Assembly: GCA_963924555.1 (NCBI GenBank)
Contig: OZ004581.1
Span: forward strand, 8,781,338-8,845,337
Reading direction: 5' to 3'
DNA length: 64,000 nucleotides
DNA from: Crambe crambe
Taxonomy: Eukaryota; Porifera; Demospongiae; Poecilosclerida; Crambeidae
The notes beneath the pieces are model-generated. The model ran no database searches. It saw only the letters and a list, made by a program, of their open reading frames with translations, and was not told the DNA's origin. Both the position numbers and the translations under genes were made by a program. Positions 22,734 through 34,975 of this stretch are shown piece after piece (the first letter of the stretch is position 1; each line of letters starts with the position of its first letter).

Positions 22734-25700
22734 TTAAACATGGCCCTTTTTGGGGGTAAATACATGATTCCAACGATGACTTGGTTTGCCACCATCACCA
22801 TTGCTACCACCACTGCCACCACTCCTATTGCTGCCATCTCCATTGCTACTGCCACCACCAGCAGCAGTGCGCTGACTTGAGAATGATGTCGAACAGCTAT
22901 GTGCACCAATATATTGTGCAGGTCTAGAAAATCTGCCTACCCTTCCTTGAGTGATTTTCGGTGCTACTAGCACTCCTCCATAGCAGATAGATCTAGAATC
23001 AAGGTCATCTTTAATCAGTTGAGCAGCAGGTACCCAATCACTAAACTTCAAATGACTAGAAGGCAATGGAGAAGTTTTCAGCGATTGAATAAAATGGTTA
23101 AAAGCAGCATACTTGCTTACATAGGATCGAGTAATACTCTGTCGAATTTCTGAAGCTGTTGGAAGAGGCATAGAAGAACATATAAAATCTCTCAGTTCTC
23201 TAGCAGAAGAAGGATTTCGAGTAGAAAGCCATGCTCTAACATACCTTTCTAGTGAATATCTTGACAACTGACTGTTGCTAGACTGCACAAAAACATCAAC
23301 AATCTGGGATAGAACAGACTGGTCTTTTTTACGTAATCCCTCTTTTACTATAGGCTCTACATCAGACCGATAGGCAACGACATTATAGGGCAAATTACGA
23401 ATCAATTTATCAACTTCATTTGAAACTGTAGTGTAATCTTCAGCTTCAGGCCAGATTCCAATTTCTCTACTCATACTGTTTAGAGCTTTTTCGATATTGC
23501 TCTGGTATTGCTGTCTGGCATCAGTCTGTACTTCTGTAAGCAGCTCCCTACTCACAGTAATACCACTACCGTCAGCTTTTGTTTTTAGATCCTTCAATAC
23601 TGAATGCACCAATGCACCATAAACTTGCAGCTTACAGAGTTCACGTAAGCGCAAAAATATAGGAAAGTATAGGCCAAGCTCGTCATAATGTTTAGTCAAA
23701 TCTGATGCAAATGTTGCTTCAGGGCTATTAGGGTCATCTTCATGAAGTGTATCCTGAAGCCTACCATCAGAATCAGGGAGTAAGGGATGGCTGCGGACAG
23801 ACATTTTCATTGCCCCAAAGCGGAATTCAATTTCTGATCCTGATTGATGTTGATCACAAGTAAGTTCTTCTGCCTGGATCCAAAAACGATGAACTCTGGA
23901 TAGGCTTGGACCTCGTTCAGCAACTGGGTGAATTTTATGCTTTAATCTGGAAGGAAGGTTCTTTGTCAATCCATTACTGCATGATCGTTGAACAAAGGGA
24001 GGCTTTGATGACACTTCTGCTCCAACACTGAATGATTTAAGTAAGTAATCAGTTTGGAATAAAGTGTGTAAGAGATCAGTATTGTGGAGTTTGTCAGAGG
24101 ACATTCTCATGCATTGAAAAGGATGAAATCTTTCGTGCACACTTGGGGGGTCAAGACTAAAGTAAACAGGAAGAATATCTGAAAAGTCCAATTGCAGCAC
24201 TGCAGCAATGTCTGCCCGAGAGAAGAGACCCACTTTTCCCTGACTAGGATTTGCAGGTATGACTACAGCTTTTATGGAAGGATTGTTTTCACTCAGATCT
24301 ACCACAAAACCTTTCAATTCAGCATACTCCAAATTGCTCATATAAAATTGACCATTTCGTGATTCAAGCCAACCTTCAGAATCACGTGGACTGAGATGAG
24401 AGGTCAAATTTTGAGAAATATCTTCCCAAGAGTATCCCTTTTCACGCAGTAACGATTCCATAGCTCTTTCACGTGCACTAGCTGAATCAGGAAGTGTAGT
24501 GACATGGCGAAGATCATTTTCATACAGCTGATACTTGAGTTCAGCCTCACGCAAGGGACTATTGAGTGGATTGACATTTTGAAGACCAAGGAGAAAGTTG
24601 CTGTGTATATTGCCAGAGGTAATGTGCATAATCATGGCTTCAGATACAGGAACAGTGTGCGCCTGCCAAAATGGATTCATCCTGCCAGTTTTGATTATCG
24701 TTTTTACCAACTCTTTAAAGAACTCACAGTCTTCATGGCAAACTATCTGACTAGAATTCTTCAATTGAAAGACAGATATCAAGACCCTTAAAGCCAAACG
24801 TGATGCATACAATTGCATACCTGGATGAAGAGCGATTGAAGCTATGCCATAAGATTGCTTCAAGATATCAATAATCAGCTTACTATGAGCATATATATCA
24901 CTTATTGGAAGTCTTGGTTTCTTCTCCAAGTCATCAAACAACCAAAAAGCAGCATGAAGAAAGCACAATACAAATTCAGAAGGATGGCTACAAGATGGCA
25001 CGAGATCAAGATAAGCTAAACCAGCTTCCCAAGCTGTCCATTTCTTCTCTGCAATCTGTTTATGAATTCCCATTTCATACTTCCGATGGCTTCTGGCATT
25101 GTGCCCTTGAAATGAAAATTCAGGCCATATTTGAGAAAAGGGGGGTTTTATATCTGAAGAAGGTGGAAGAAGTTGAAAATTATTCCCATCACCACCAAAA
25201 ATAAGTTCTGGTGAATCAATAAAATGCTCAGCAGCTGTGCAAGCTTCTCTGATACCACTCAACAAAAATAGGTTATTAGCCGGATCATTTAAGATATCCA
25301 AAAAGACCTGGATAATTTCTTTGCTCAAGAAATCATCTGGAAGACCATGCCATGCTGCAAGCTCAATATCAGCTAAGCCATGTCTTACCTGTTTTTGCAC
25401 AATTTTTGATATACCTCTGAGGAAAATGATAGGATAGCGATCAGAATGAAGCATCTTGTCGATATAGCATTCCTTGTTCTTTATGAATGCCTCAAGTGCA
25501 CTGATATAGAAGCTATCTCCTGAAGTTATTGCTGCTATCATTCCCTTCAGATCTCGTGACTGCCACAACTTTTCTAATTCAGTAGTATAAAGAAACAACC
25601 TCATTTCATCTTCATGAATCTTCTCTTCTGATAGAGCACGAAGGGAAGACTTGATTTCTTCACGAGTATGTTTGAAGCTTGGGATTTCTATGGAATCTTG

Positions 25701-28700
25701 AATTGAGCTTTCTAATTCCATTACGTGACAAGAAATTTCATTCACAGCCAACATCAAATCCCATTTCTCGTTTAGGATCAGATGAGGATCCTCTGCCATT
25801 TTTTGCAAAGCATCTGTGGCAAGTCTTGTTATTTTCAACATGTCAATTGAATTTTCAGGAGTTTGGTTCATCAAATATACAATCAGAATCAAAGCTAATT
25901 CAGGATACCCACTAAGCAGAGAACGAACTATCTTCTTAACAGGCTCTGCTGTGCTACCAATTTCTGAACCCACACTTATGGCCATGGTAAGACATCCAAT
26001 ACTTGCCTTCAAATCATTCTTGCTCAAAAAATCGATGCTAGTTTCAGTCCAACTCTGAACATCAAGTGCGTGAAAGTGGTGGATACACTTAGGGCACAGT
26101 AGTTGAGTTTTAGAACTCAATCTTGGAAAGACTTTTGAGTCAATATTTGATTGGCATGGCTTGCAAATCATTGTACCACACCAGTAGCAGTTGTGCTGCT
26201 TGGAGAATCTAGACAACTTCTTTTCACATATGGAGCAGTTTCTGTTTCTGATTTGCTCTACAGCAGTGAAGTCTGGTGTTTCAGTGGATACAAGTGGAAT
26301 GTACTTCAAGAGGATTTGCAACTTTTTGTCACGTGATTTTCCATTGATTTCAATGTCAGAGAATAAGCTCAGAAGTGTAGTTATGTCTTTATCACGCGCT
26401 TTTGTTAAGGTGATAACAGGCACCATACTTGAAGATGAGGAGCTAATATTTTTCAAACTGTTCTTTACACAAGCTGTGACTTCATCGATATTAGCACGGT
26501 GTAAGACAAAGTGTGGATCACTTACAACGTTTGTACAAGCATCTTTCAGTATTTCATAACTTGATTTCACTACAGCTTTCTTATAAGGTTTTGGGCTTGT
26601 CTTGTTTAACAGTATATGCTGGGAAAACATCTGCGAATCACATGACAATTTGTTTAACTCCTCTTGAAGACTACATATAACATTTATTGTCTTATGTGAT
26701 CTGAACATCATTTTATATGTATGCAATTTCTCCAAGTAATCTTCAGATAATCTTTTTGCTGCATAACAAAAATGAAGTCATATACTTACATATTAATACA
26801 TTAAATAGTTCTTATTTTCAACAGATATACATTTCATCTATCATTTTAAACCCTATTATACTCATTAACACATACATGGGTTCAGCAGATTTTACCTATA
26901 ATAGTCTCACACACACTTTTTAATATTTGGTGAGGATACGCTTGAAATTCATTTCAATATAGCATGCGACATAATAACATATCATAATTTTATGCATGCT
27001 TTTATTCTTTGACATAGCTATGTTTTTTAAGGGCAACTGAAATGATACATGGTGTTTAGCAACGTGAACATCAGTGTTTGCACAAGGAGCGGAGTTTGAA
27101 CTAGAGTCAGATAGAAGTACGCGCCAAAGTACCAACTAAACCCAGAGAAGAGCAACAAGGTACCAAGGCAGCATAATTAGCAAACTTTTGTGGATTGCCA
27201 TCCAAGGACTTTCGTGGAAATAACTTTCACAGAATCAGCTAGCCAGCTACCACACCCACTCCACGATCCTGTAGCTAGTATATGCACTGTAATGTATGTA
27301 TCTTGACCTTTTTTAGCGGGTCAATAACTTTAGCTTTAGCAGCAAAAGATGATGAAGGTTAGCTAGATCTTTATAGATCTTTGACAGGGACTAGGGCTAC
27401 TTTAGAGTCAGCGCTTGCTCCCGGATGGAAAAATAGCTCCAGTATGATCAATTGCCATGCTGCCAGACTTGAGGTCAAAGGTAAATTTTATTTGGTTTCA
27501 AATTTTTGCCACGAAGTAGAGGAAACACAGTATCTTTAGAAGCTAAAAATCAATATTAGCTAAAATATCTAAGGGGCAGTTTCAAACTAGAATCAGAGAG
27601 AAGTTAGTATCTAGCTCTATGGTGTAGCTCCCTGGTGCTACAAATGAGGGAAATAACCAGCTTAGACTATGGCATCATAAATCAGGATCTTGCTGCATTG
27701 CAGGAAGTTAGCACGCACATGGCCATTGGATAATGAGCACATTTTTTCTCCAGTGCTCAGAAACATGGAGCTCATAGTATCCATTAAGATCACTGAATAG
27801 ATCCTCCAGCAATCTTTATTGAAGTGCATTCAACTTCCAGAAGTCTCCTGAAAAAGAACAACCTCAAGAAGCCACTATCAAGGAAGAGATCTCCAAAGCT
27901 GCCCCTGAAAAAACTCTTGATGAATAAGCTCCATCAATGTACTGAAATGTGAAGACAGTAGAGTTGATACATTATTATGTAATCAAGTGAATACAAAGAA
28001 TGGAGAGATCAATCAGAACTAATTTGGAGTATACATAGAAAGCACTCAAGCTACGTACCAAAAAACAATACACATAGCTAACTGCCAAGTTCTACTTACG
28101 ATCGAAAACCAGTATGAAGTACCCTCATACTTGGTATCAAACTGCGGATCAACTGAACTACACGGACCAGTATTATAATTAATAGTGCACGCTATTTATG
28201 ACGTCATCGGGTCGAAGGTCAATTATTATAATAATTTTTTTAATAATTGGCGGGAAACACGCGGGAAGAGAAATGTCCTTGCTAGATCTTGGGCCTGTTG
28301 CCTTTGGGGGGACCCCTGCCATCATCACTTTTCTCCAGAGCAAAAATGTCCTTGCCAGGCAGAAAGAGTGTCCCTGTGGAGCCATGATGGAGTTGCAGAA
28401 GAGATCTGATGTCAGTGATGGCTGTCGTTGGCGATGCCCTGATTGCCGTAAGGCAATTTCAATCAGAAAGGGAAGCTTTTTTGAAAAATCAAAAATAACC
28501 CTCTAGAAATGGCTCCTCTCTTGATGCACTGGTGGGCAAAGTAGTATCCTGTAAAGGATGCTGCAGATGAGACTGAAGTTTCTCTGCATACAGCAATCCA
28601 AGTGTATTCTTGGATGAGGGACGTATGCAGCTACAGACTATGCACACTTGATCCTCAGATCAAACTATCTAGTAGCCAAACAACTCAACCAGCAGCTGAA

Positions 28701-29542
28701 CCAGCTAGCTTACTGTATAACATGCGTTCCATAATGATGTCATGGTGATGTGGCCAATGGCAAAGCAGTCGCCCACGTTCATGTATTGTGACATCACTTC
28801 TGGTAACTTCGCATACCAGAAACATAAAGGAGGGCCTGGGGTCGAGGCTACAAAACGTATCATTAAATAAAGGATAAAGCAATCTCAATAACTTTTCAAA
28901 GCATAATTAACTAGAGCAGTCCTAGACCTCATACCAGCACGCACTAACTGTTGATGATTTATGGGCGGGGTGTGGGGGCAGAGCATAATGGCAAATAATA
29001 ATAGATTCTAGCTGGTCAACAGCGAGCTGGTGTTTTGCACGCTGCCTTCTTTGATCTTCGGATTGGGCAGACACAAAATACTTATATCCCTGAGTATCCG
29101 GATTTAAAGCTCTTGACCCTCGGGTGCTGCGTGCCCTTGGGCCTCAAGTTTTAAATCCCTCACACTCAGGATATAACTATTACAAATGGACCCATATTAC
29201 AAAAAAAACTGTAGACACAGAAAATTTAGAATACATGCATGTACTAAGTACTACTATACCTGAAGGTAATGCAAATTCTGGACAAATTTTCAAGTCATGA
29301 TCATTCACCTCTTCCTCATCATACTTGTTTCTCTTGATACGATCAGTAAGAATGCTTTTAGCTTCATTTATTCTCTTCATTGCTTCTTCTGAGCTTGGGT
29401 TGAGAGTTTTATCTGGATGAAACTGACGAGCTTTAGCATGGTAGGCTTTTTTGATTTCTTCTTCAGTAGCATTAAAACTCACTCCCAATACATCATAGTG
29501 GCTACCATGAGTTGACAGTTGAGGAGGAACAAAAGATTCCAT
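22734..29542 (-). CDS. J-domain + FYVE-type zinc finger large protein
   Basis: Two exons are seen. The 5' exon (29260-29542) starts MESFVPPQL and is a J domain (HYDVLGVSFNATEEEIKKAY, then ARQFHPDKTLNP with the HPD triad), ending ICPEFALPS at phase 1 before GTATAG. The 3' exon (22734-26758) follows acceptor TTATGCAG with two bases that complete the split codon, then KRLSEDYLEKLHTY. It encodes about 1340 residues. Near residue 165 is a FYVE-like Cys cluster (NRNCSICEKKLSRFSKQHNC, YWCGTMICKPC, then LCPKC). The middle is helical and repeat-free. Near the C-terminus are KITQGRVGRFSRPAQY, SCSTSFSSQRT and a Gly/Ser/Asn-rich linker. FYVE fingers usually bind PI3P on endosomes and J domains recruit Hsp70, so an endosomal chaperone-linked role is possible. 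The 2.5-kb intron could hide another exon. An upstream TTACAG before the J exon leaves open a further 5' exon. Confidence 0.7.
26759..29259 (-). other. Intron of the J-FYVE gene
   Basis: Phase-1 intron from GTATAG to GTTATGCAG. It contains a Merlin-type transposase relic on plus (28273-28674). At 26770-28180 nothing else is supported, and 28680-29259 shows no gene. Confidence 0.55.
28273..28674 (+). pseudogene. Merlin/IS1016 (ISXO2-like) transposase relic
   Basis: ATG at 28273 begins MSLLDLGPVAFGGTPAII, followed by a zinc-ribbon (CPCGAMMELQKRSDVSDGC, then WRCPDCRK) and IRKGSFFEKSKITL. After a stop the same frame continues with MHWWAK, another stop, then YPVKDAADETEVSLHTAIQV and YSWMRDVCSYRL. 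This order (zinc ribbon, then YPV.DAA.E..VS..TAI..Y.W.R..C) is characteristic of animal Merlin transposases. Two in-frame stops and the missing DDE region make it dead. Confidence 0.72.
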
Positions 29543-29559
29543 TATCAAACCTGTAATTA

Positions 29560-31640
29560 TAATGCCAGAAATAATTATAATTATGAAAAGTAGGGATCAC
29601 TGTCTCAAGTTAAAAAAAGGATGGAATAACAATAATGCACAAGTGAGTAGTCACTCAGTATGTATAAATTTCTATAATACTGACCCACTGGGTGAAGGGT
29701 ACTTGCTACAGGATTTTTTTTTTTCCAGGAGGGGGAGAGTGTGCATGGCGAGGAGAATTATGTGGGCCGGAGGCTAAAAATGAACTACACTGAATAAGAG
29801 CAGTTCTCAGTGTATGTGGAAAACTTCAGCCAGGGGGGAGGGATGAATGAATCCCAGGGTGCCCCTGTATACATCCCTGCCAGGGTTCATTTATTACATT
29901 CGTAGTTTGGGTAGAGGAGAAAGGAAATAGAGGAGGATAGCATTACTATATAGCTTCTTTATTATTCAGTACTGCAACTCACTAATATGATATCTCAGAG
30001 CATGCAAGCTAGTCATCATAACATAACCCACAATACATAATACTCATTATAGTACCACATACTCCAGTCTCACTTCCTACATAGCTGTGCTGTCACATGA
30101 TGTGTATCTATAATTATTGAGTGGAACTAACCCATTTCAACAAGGAATTTAAGTATTACAGTCAGTGTACAACAAATCAAAAGTTGCTATGAGAAAGAAA
30201 TAACTACTTGCAAATACAATTGAGAACAGAGCAAGCTGAGATAAACAAATACTACAGTGATTACTCACTCTACTAAGAACTTTGGTCAAGTTTTCGATGA
30301 GTAATCAAAGTGTAAAAATAATAGATTTTTAGTAGCTATGCAGGCACAGTTCATGCAATCACGAAAAAAATCACTTGCTGTGTACTACCAGCTCATTAGT
30401 GTGGAAGCCAGAATAGAGCAGCCATTAAAGCTTGCTGGCATACTGGTCCTGCTATAAGTGTAACCACTAGCTATGGAGCTAGCTACAAATAATATACTGA
30501 GTAGCTATGACTTAGATAGCAGTTATGTAAAAAAAGTGGGGGGTTGCACTGTAGCTACATAAAAATCAGACAGTGGAAAAGGATACTCTGAAAGAGGACA
30601 AACCTCACAACAAAGGACAATCTAAAAGTACCTTTGTATATGCACTCAAAGTACTGATAAACTCTCTACAAAGGACAAAAACTGGGTCCCAAGTGCATCT
30701 ATTATTCAGAAGTTCCACTCTAGATCTAAAATGTCACGTTCACTGCATCTAAAATAATACACTGATAATCAGAGTTCCTCATGATCTAAGACACGTTTCC
30801 TAGATATAGTCAGATCTCCACTATTAAGTGAACTCAGAGTTTTAGTATATCTGTGATGGTTATTCCTCTAATGACCTCTTGAACGGTCAAAGTGAAGCAG
30901 TGGGATGAGCCCCACCCTCAAACAATAGCCTCTGACAAGCAGACTAGCTAGCTAGCAACTTTTACAATTCATGGCTAATAAGCCTGCTTTATACTACATT
31001 ATAGTCAAACCACTGTAAAGTTTAACAAACTACTTTGGAAAAAATGTGGGAGTAATGTGTTTCAGTCTTCCTTTTCTAGAGTGCTTACGGTGTTGTGTAG
31101 ATTTCCTTGGATTTCAAGTCTTGGTGATGGCATAGATCGAACACTGCGATTCCAATACCCCTTTACGATTATGATCCATGTCACGGGACCGGAACCGGAC
31201 CCATGACACGCCCATTGCACGTGATGTTATTCTAGCGCAGACGAGCCCCGCCCCAGTCTAGGGACCAGAACTGGCCAGAGCTGTACATTAATGATAAAGT
31301 GCAATACAAAAATTGTACCTGGCATCCATTAGATCTATACCTATTAGAGGTGTCAGGGTCATGATAATCCTCCACCAACTGTCCCAAGAAGTCCTGGGAT
31401 AAACATTTGGTTCAAGCCACACTAAACCACCTTTTCCACACGATTCAGATCTAGCTGCTACTGAAAAGGATGGGGCATGGCTACATGCTTTGCCAGTATC
31501 GTCTCTTGGACTGAGACTTGATGACACCATCGTAGTATCCAACTGATTTGTTTATGTCAATTTTTTGTACCTCGCACTCATTCCTATTTTCATTGTTAAA
31601 ATTATTATCATGGTCATGTTAACAAAAAATAAAACAAAGT
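29560..31640. other. Intergenic, no supported gene
   Basis: AT-rich sequence with no convincing exon on either strand. A minus-strand open frame at 31288-31542 has no recognisable motif and no clear splice context; it could be a 3' exon but is not called. Confidence 0.4.
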
Positions 31641-34600
31641 TCAAAAATACCAATCACGGATAGTTTCATTTATTTCTTCTGCAAGTGTTTTCAATCCGAT
31701 ATCATTTAAGACTTTGACAAGACTCTTCCACGAAACTTCCACTCCCTTTCCTTCCAACCAGTTGTTGAGTATTCTGGTGGTGATGTCCACTGGAACCCCA
31801 CGAAGTTCTTTTTGAATGGCCTTCACATGAGCACCTGTTTCATCCTTCAGCAGTGATATTCCAAAACTGGTATAATCTGCTCCAATCTTGTTTGGAATGT
31901 TGATGTTACGCCTGAGGCCAGGGAAGTTGAGTAAACAGGGCATAGTGGGCTTCAAACCTGGAAGAGTAAGTGACAACCAAAACTTTCATTAGTAATATTG
32001 CCCCTGAAGGAACTGCAATCAAAAGGGGACATGCTTGGACAATGACTGCAAGTAACTAGCTATTCTAGTAATAGTTAAGTAACAATAATCAGAGAGCGCG
32101 GTAGCACTCTCTATGTAGGGATGACCTATGACCCTCCATAGGACTAATACAAAATGAAGTTGGATTTTCTCAGAAAACAGTAAGTTGTAGCTGCTATGAC
32201 TGCTTATCCTGTCTTTTATGCACATTCTTATCATGCAGGAGAATTTTGGAGGCTGAAAGACTCAACACGGAAGAATAGTAAAAGCGCACTTTTTTTCATG
32301 ATTTCTTATTTTCTTGTTCTTAATCATCATAATAATGGAGAAAAATTGGGCCACGCTTGAGCCATGTTCTATATATGAATCTGCTCCATTTTACTCGGAC
32401 CAGGTCCACGTCCCATCGGTTTATATAATTAGCCTCTAGTTCACTCAAAAAAAAAGCCGCCATCTTAGTACAGTAGAAGAAGCCATTAAACATAACGCGC
32501 ATACGTAAACAACGAAGTTGCCATGACTCTCGATCACTCAAAGTTCTCAAACAAAACTCAAAAGCCATTTCTTCTGAGGTCATAACAAAAAAATAATCAG
32601 TTCTAAGATAAGGCTATCTGTACTAAGGACAGCGTTTAAATTTTAAATGGTAAGTAACGCTCGAGTTCCCGTGGTGTGCATTATTTAGAAACGAAACCTG
32701 GCAGGCTGATAGAGCAGCTCAGCTGTATCTATTTAGAACTGAAGACTTTAGTCTCACTAAATTGTTTACCAGGCTTGATTGTGATCCAACATTGCAACAC
32801 AAGACTTAGTATAACTGGTATGTAATGGAAAAAAAAAAGCTATAGATGTACAGCACTGACCACCTCCTGAAAAAGAATAATGGGCCTGACATAACAAGTA
32901 GCCAGCTAGCTATAATGAGATGGATATAATGACCTGCAAAAAATAAATAAATAAATAGAAAATGAAAGAAACAAGTAAAGAAAAAACATTTATTCAAATA
33001 AATGAAGGTGATGTAGGGATGACTATAGTAACTGGTCAAAAAAGAGATGAAACAAGAACTGAATAGATGAGATTATGCAAGGATGAAGTCGAATCCGGGT
33101 GCAGTCACTAGGTGTGACGTGCCCACATTCGACTTCATCCTTGCATAATCTCATCTATTCAGTTCTTGTTTCATCTCTTTTTTGACCAGTTACTATAGTC
33201 ATCCCTACATCACCTTCATTTATTTGAATAAATGTTTTTTCTTTACTTGTATTATTATGGTGGCTAGACTTGTTCATGTTTGGATTTCTTTAATGACCAG
33301 GTCCACTGGCTATCACAGTCAATAGCTTTAGGCTTTTTTATTTTTTAGTATTCTTACATTCTGAAGTGCTCATCCCTCCCTGAGATGATGGGTAGACCTT
33401 TAAATCAGCTGTACCTAATGATTGAGTGTGCATATAAAACACTGTATGGAGAGCACATTGGCACTACATAGCTTACCAGGCATCCATTTTGGCATAACGA
33501 TAGCTAAAATGATGGCTAGGATGGCAATAACAATTGCGATGATGGTGGTAGCTGCAATGGGTCCAAATAATTATTACTAAAACATAATAATAATTATGTT
33601 GTATGTGTATACATGCAACACTGCATGTATGGAGAGTACATTGGCAATACATAGCTTACCAGGCATCCATTTTGGCATAAAGATAGCTAAAATGATGGCT
33701 AGGATGGCAATAACAATTGCGATGATGGTGGTAGCTGCAATGGGTCCAAATAATTATTACTAAAACATAATAATAATTATGTTGTATGTGTATACATACA
33801 ACACTGCATGTATGGAGAGTACATTGGCACTACGTAGCTTACCAGGCATCCACTTTGGCATAAAGATAGCTGAAATGATGGCTACTAGAAGGGCAATAAC
33901 AATTGCGATGATGGTGGTTCTGGATGCTGTTGTGGTAGCTGTAATGGGTCCAAATAACAATTTCATGGAATGAGCTAGTGCTAGTGACAAGCACTATAAC
34001 TTATGCTACTAAATCACATACTAACCACACTAATAATACTAACACCCCACTTTCAGGCACCCCACATTTGCATCCTATAAAATTTTGTGTAAATAAACAT
34101 TTTTGAACACAATGGTAGCTACCCTCAGTCATCATGTTAAAGAATTTTGCAGAATCTTTGCAACAAGAATATCGTTATGATAGAGCTATACTGCTGTGGT
34201 CCAGGCCTATTGTTCTAGCTATGAGCAAAAAATTGTGAGGATTGATGGTGTCTATTAGACTCTGTCAAAGGTTGTTCATCTAGTTTGCCTATCAGAGAAT
34301 ACCAATACAAGATTTATGTGAAAATCATAATACTCTATACTGTAGGTAAAGGAAACTGTTAAGATAAAAATTACAAGCTATATTCAAACAGAAAATAACT
34401 TTGGGATCAATAATATTGAACTAAGTAATAATTATTTGAAAGATGATTAACCAAATTCCACTTTCTGCTCCAAACAGAATTGATATACTGTCTATGCATA
34501 AATAAACATGTATCAGAAAATTTATAAAAGAGGGGAAGAATAGAATTAGTTAATGGGCATAAAATTAAATAGTTATGGAGATGCAAAAATTCATCTGCTG

Positions 34601-34938
34601 ACATAAACATTAATGTCCCTCTTGGACTAAAACTTGCTCCCTCCTTGCCATAATGATAATGGGGGTAAAAAGGATGGTCTCCTCCCATTTGCCACAAAAT
34701 AATAAAGTACATAACCACTCAATCCCTCTGAGGTGGTAAAACATGCAAGTATGAATTTCTTGCTTGTATGAATACACAGTGATGCGGGTGTCACACTGTG
34801 GTGGTGGACCATTGATATCTAATTACCTTTCCATGAGCAGGACAAACAGCTGCTAGATCAAGACTAGTGATCTCATTATATAACTCACACCATCCCATAA
34901 AAAAGTTATACCGAATCACAATGACACACAGGAAGTGT

Positions 34939-34975
<37 letters not shown>

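Noticed and set aside
22641..22880. Plus-strand Thr/Ala-rich frame
   Set aside because: Complement of the Gly/Ser/Asn linker of the J-FYVE protein.
24504..26559. Plus-strand frames opposite the J-FYVE exon
   Set aside because: No motifs; the opposite strand has a 1300-codon frame with a FYVE cluster.
31288..31542. Possible last exon after the Death domain
   Set aside because: The Death exon already ends in a stop, and this frame shows no motif or clear acceptor.
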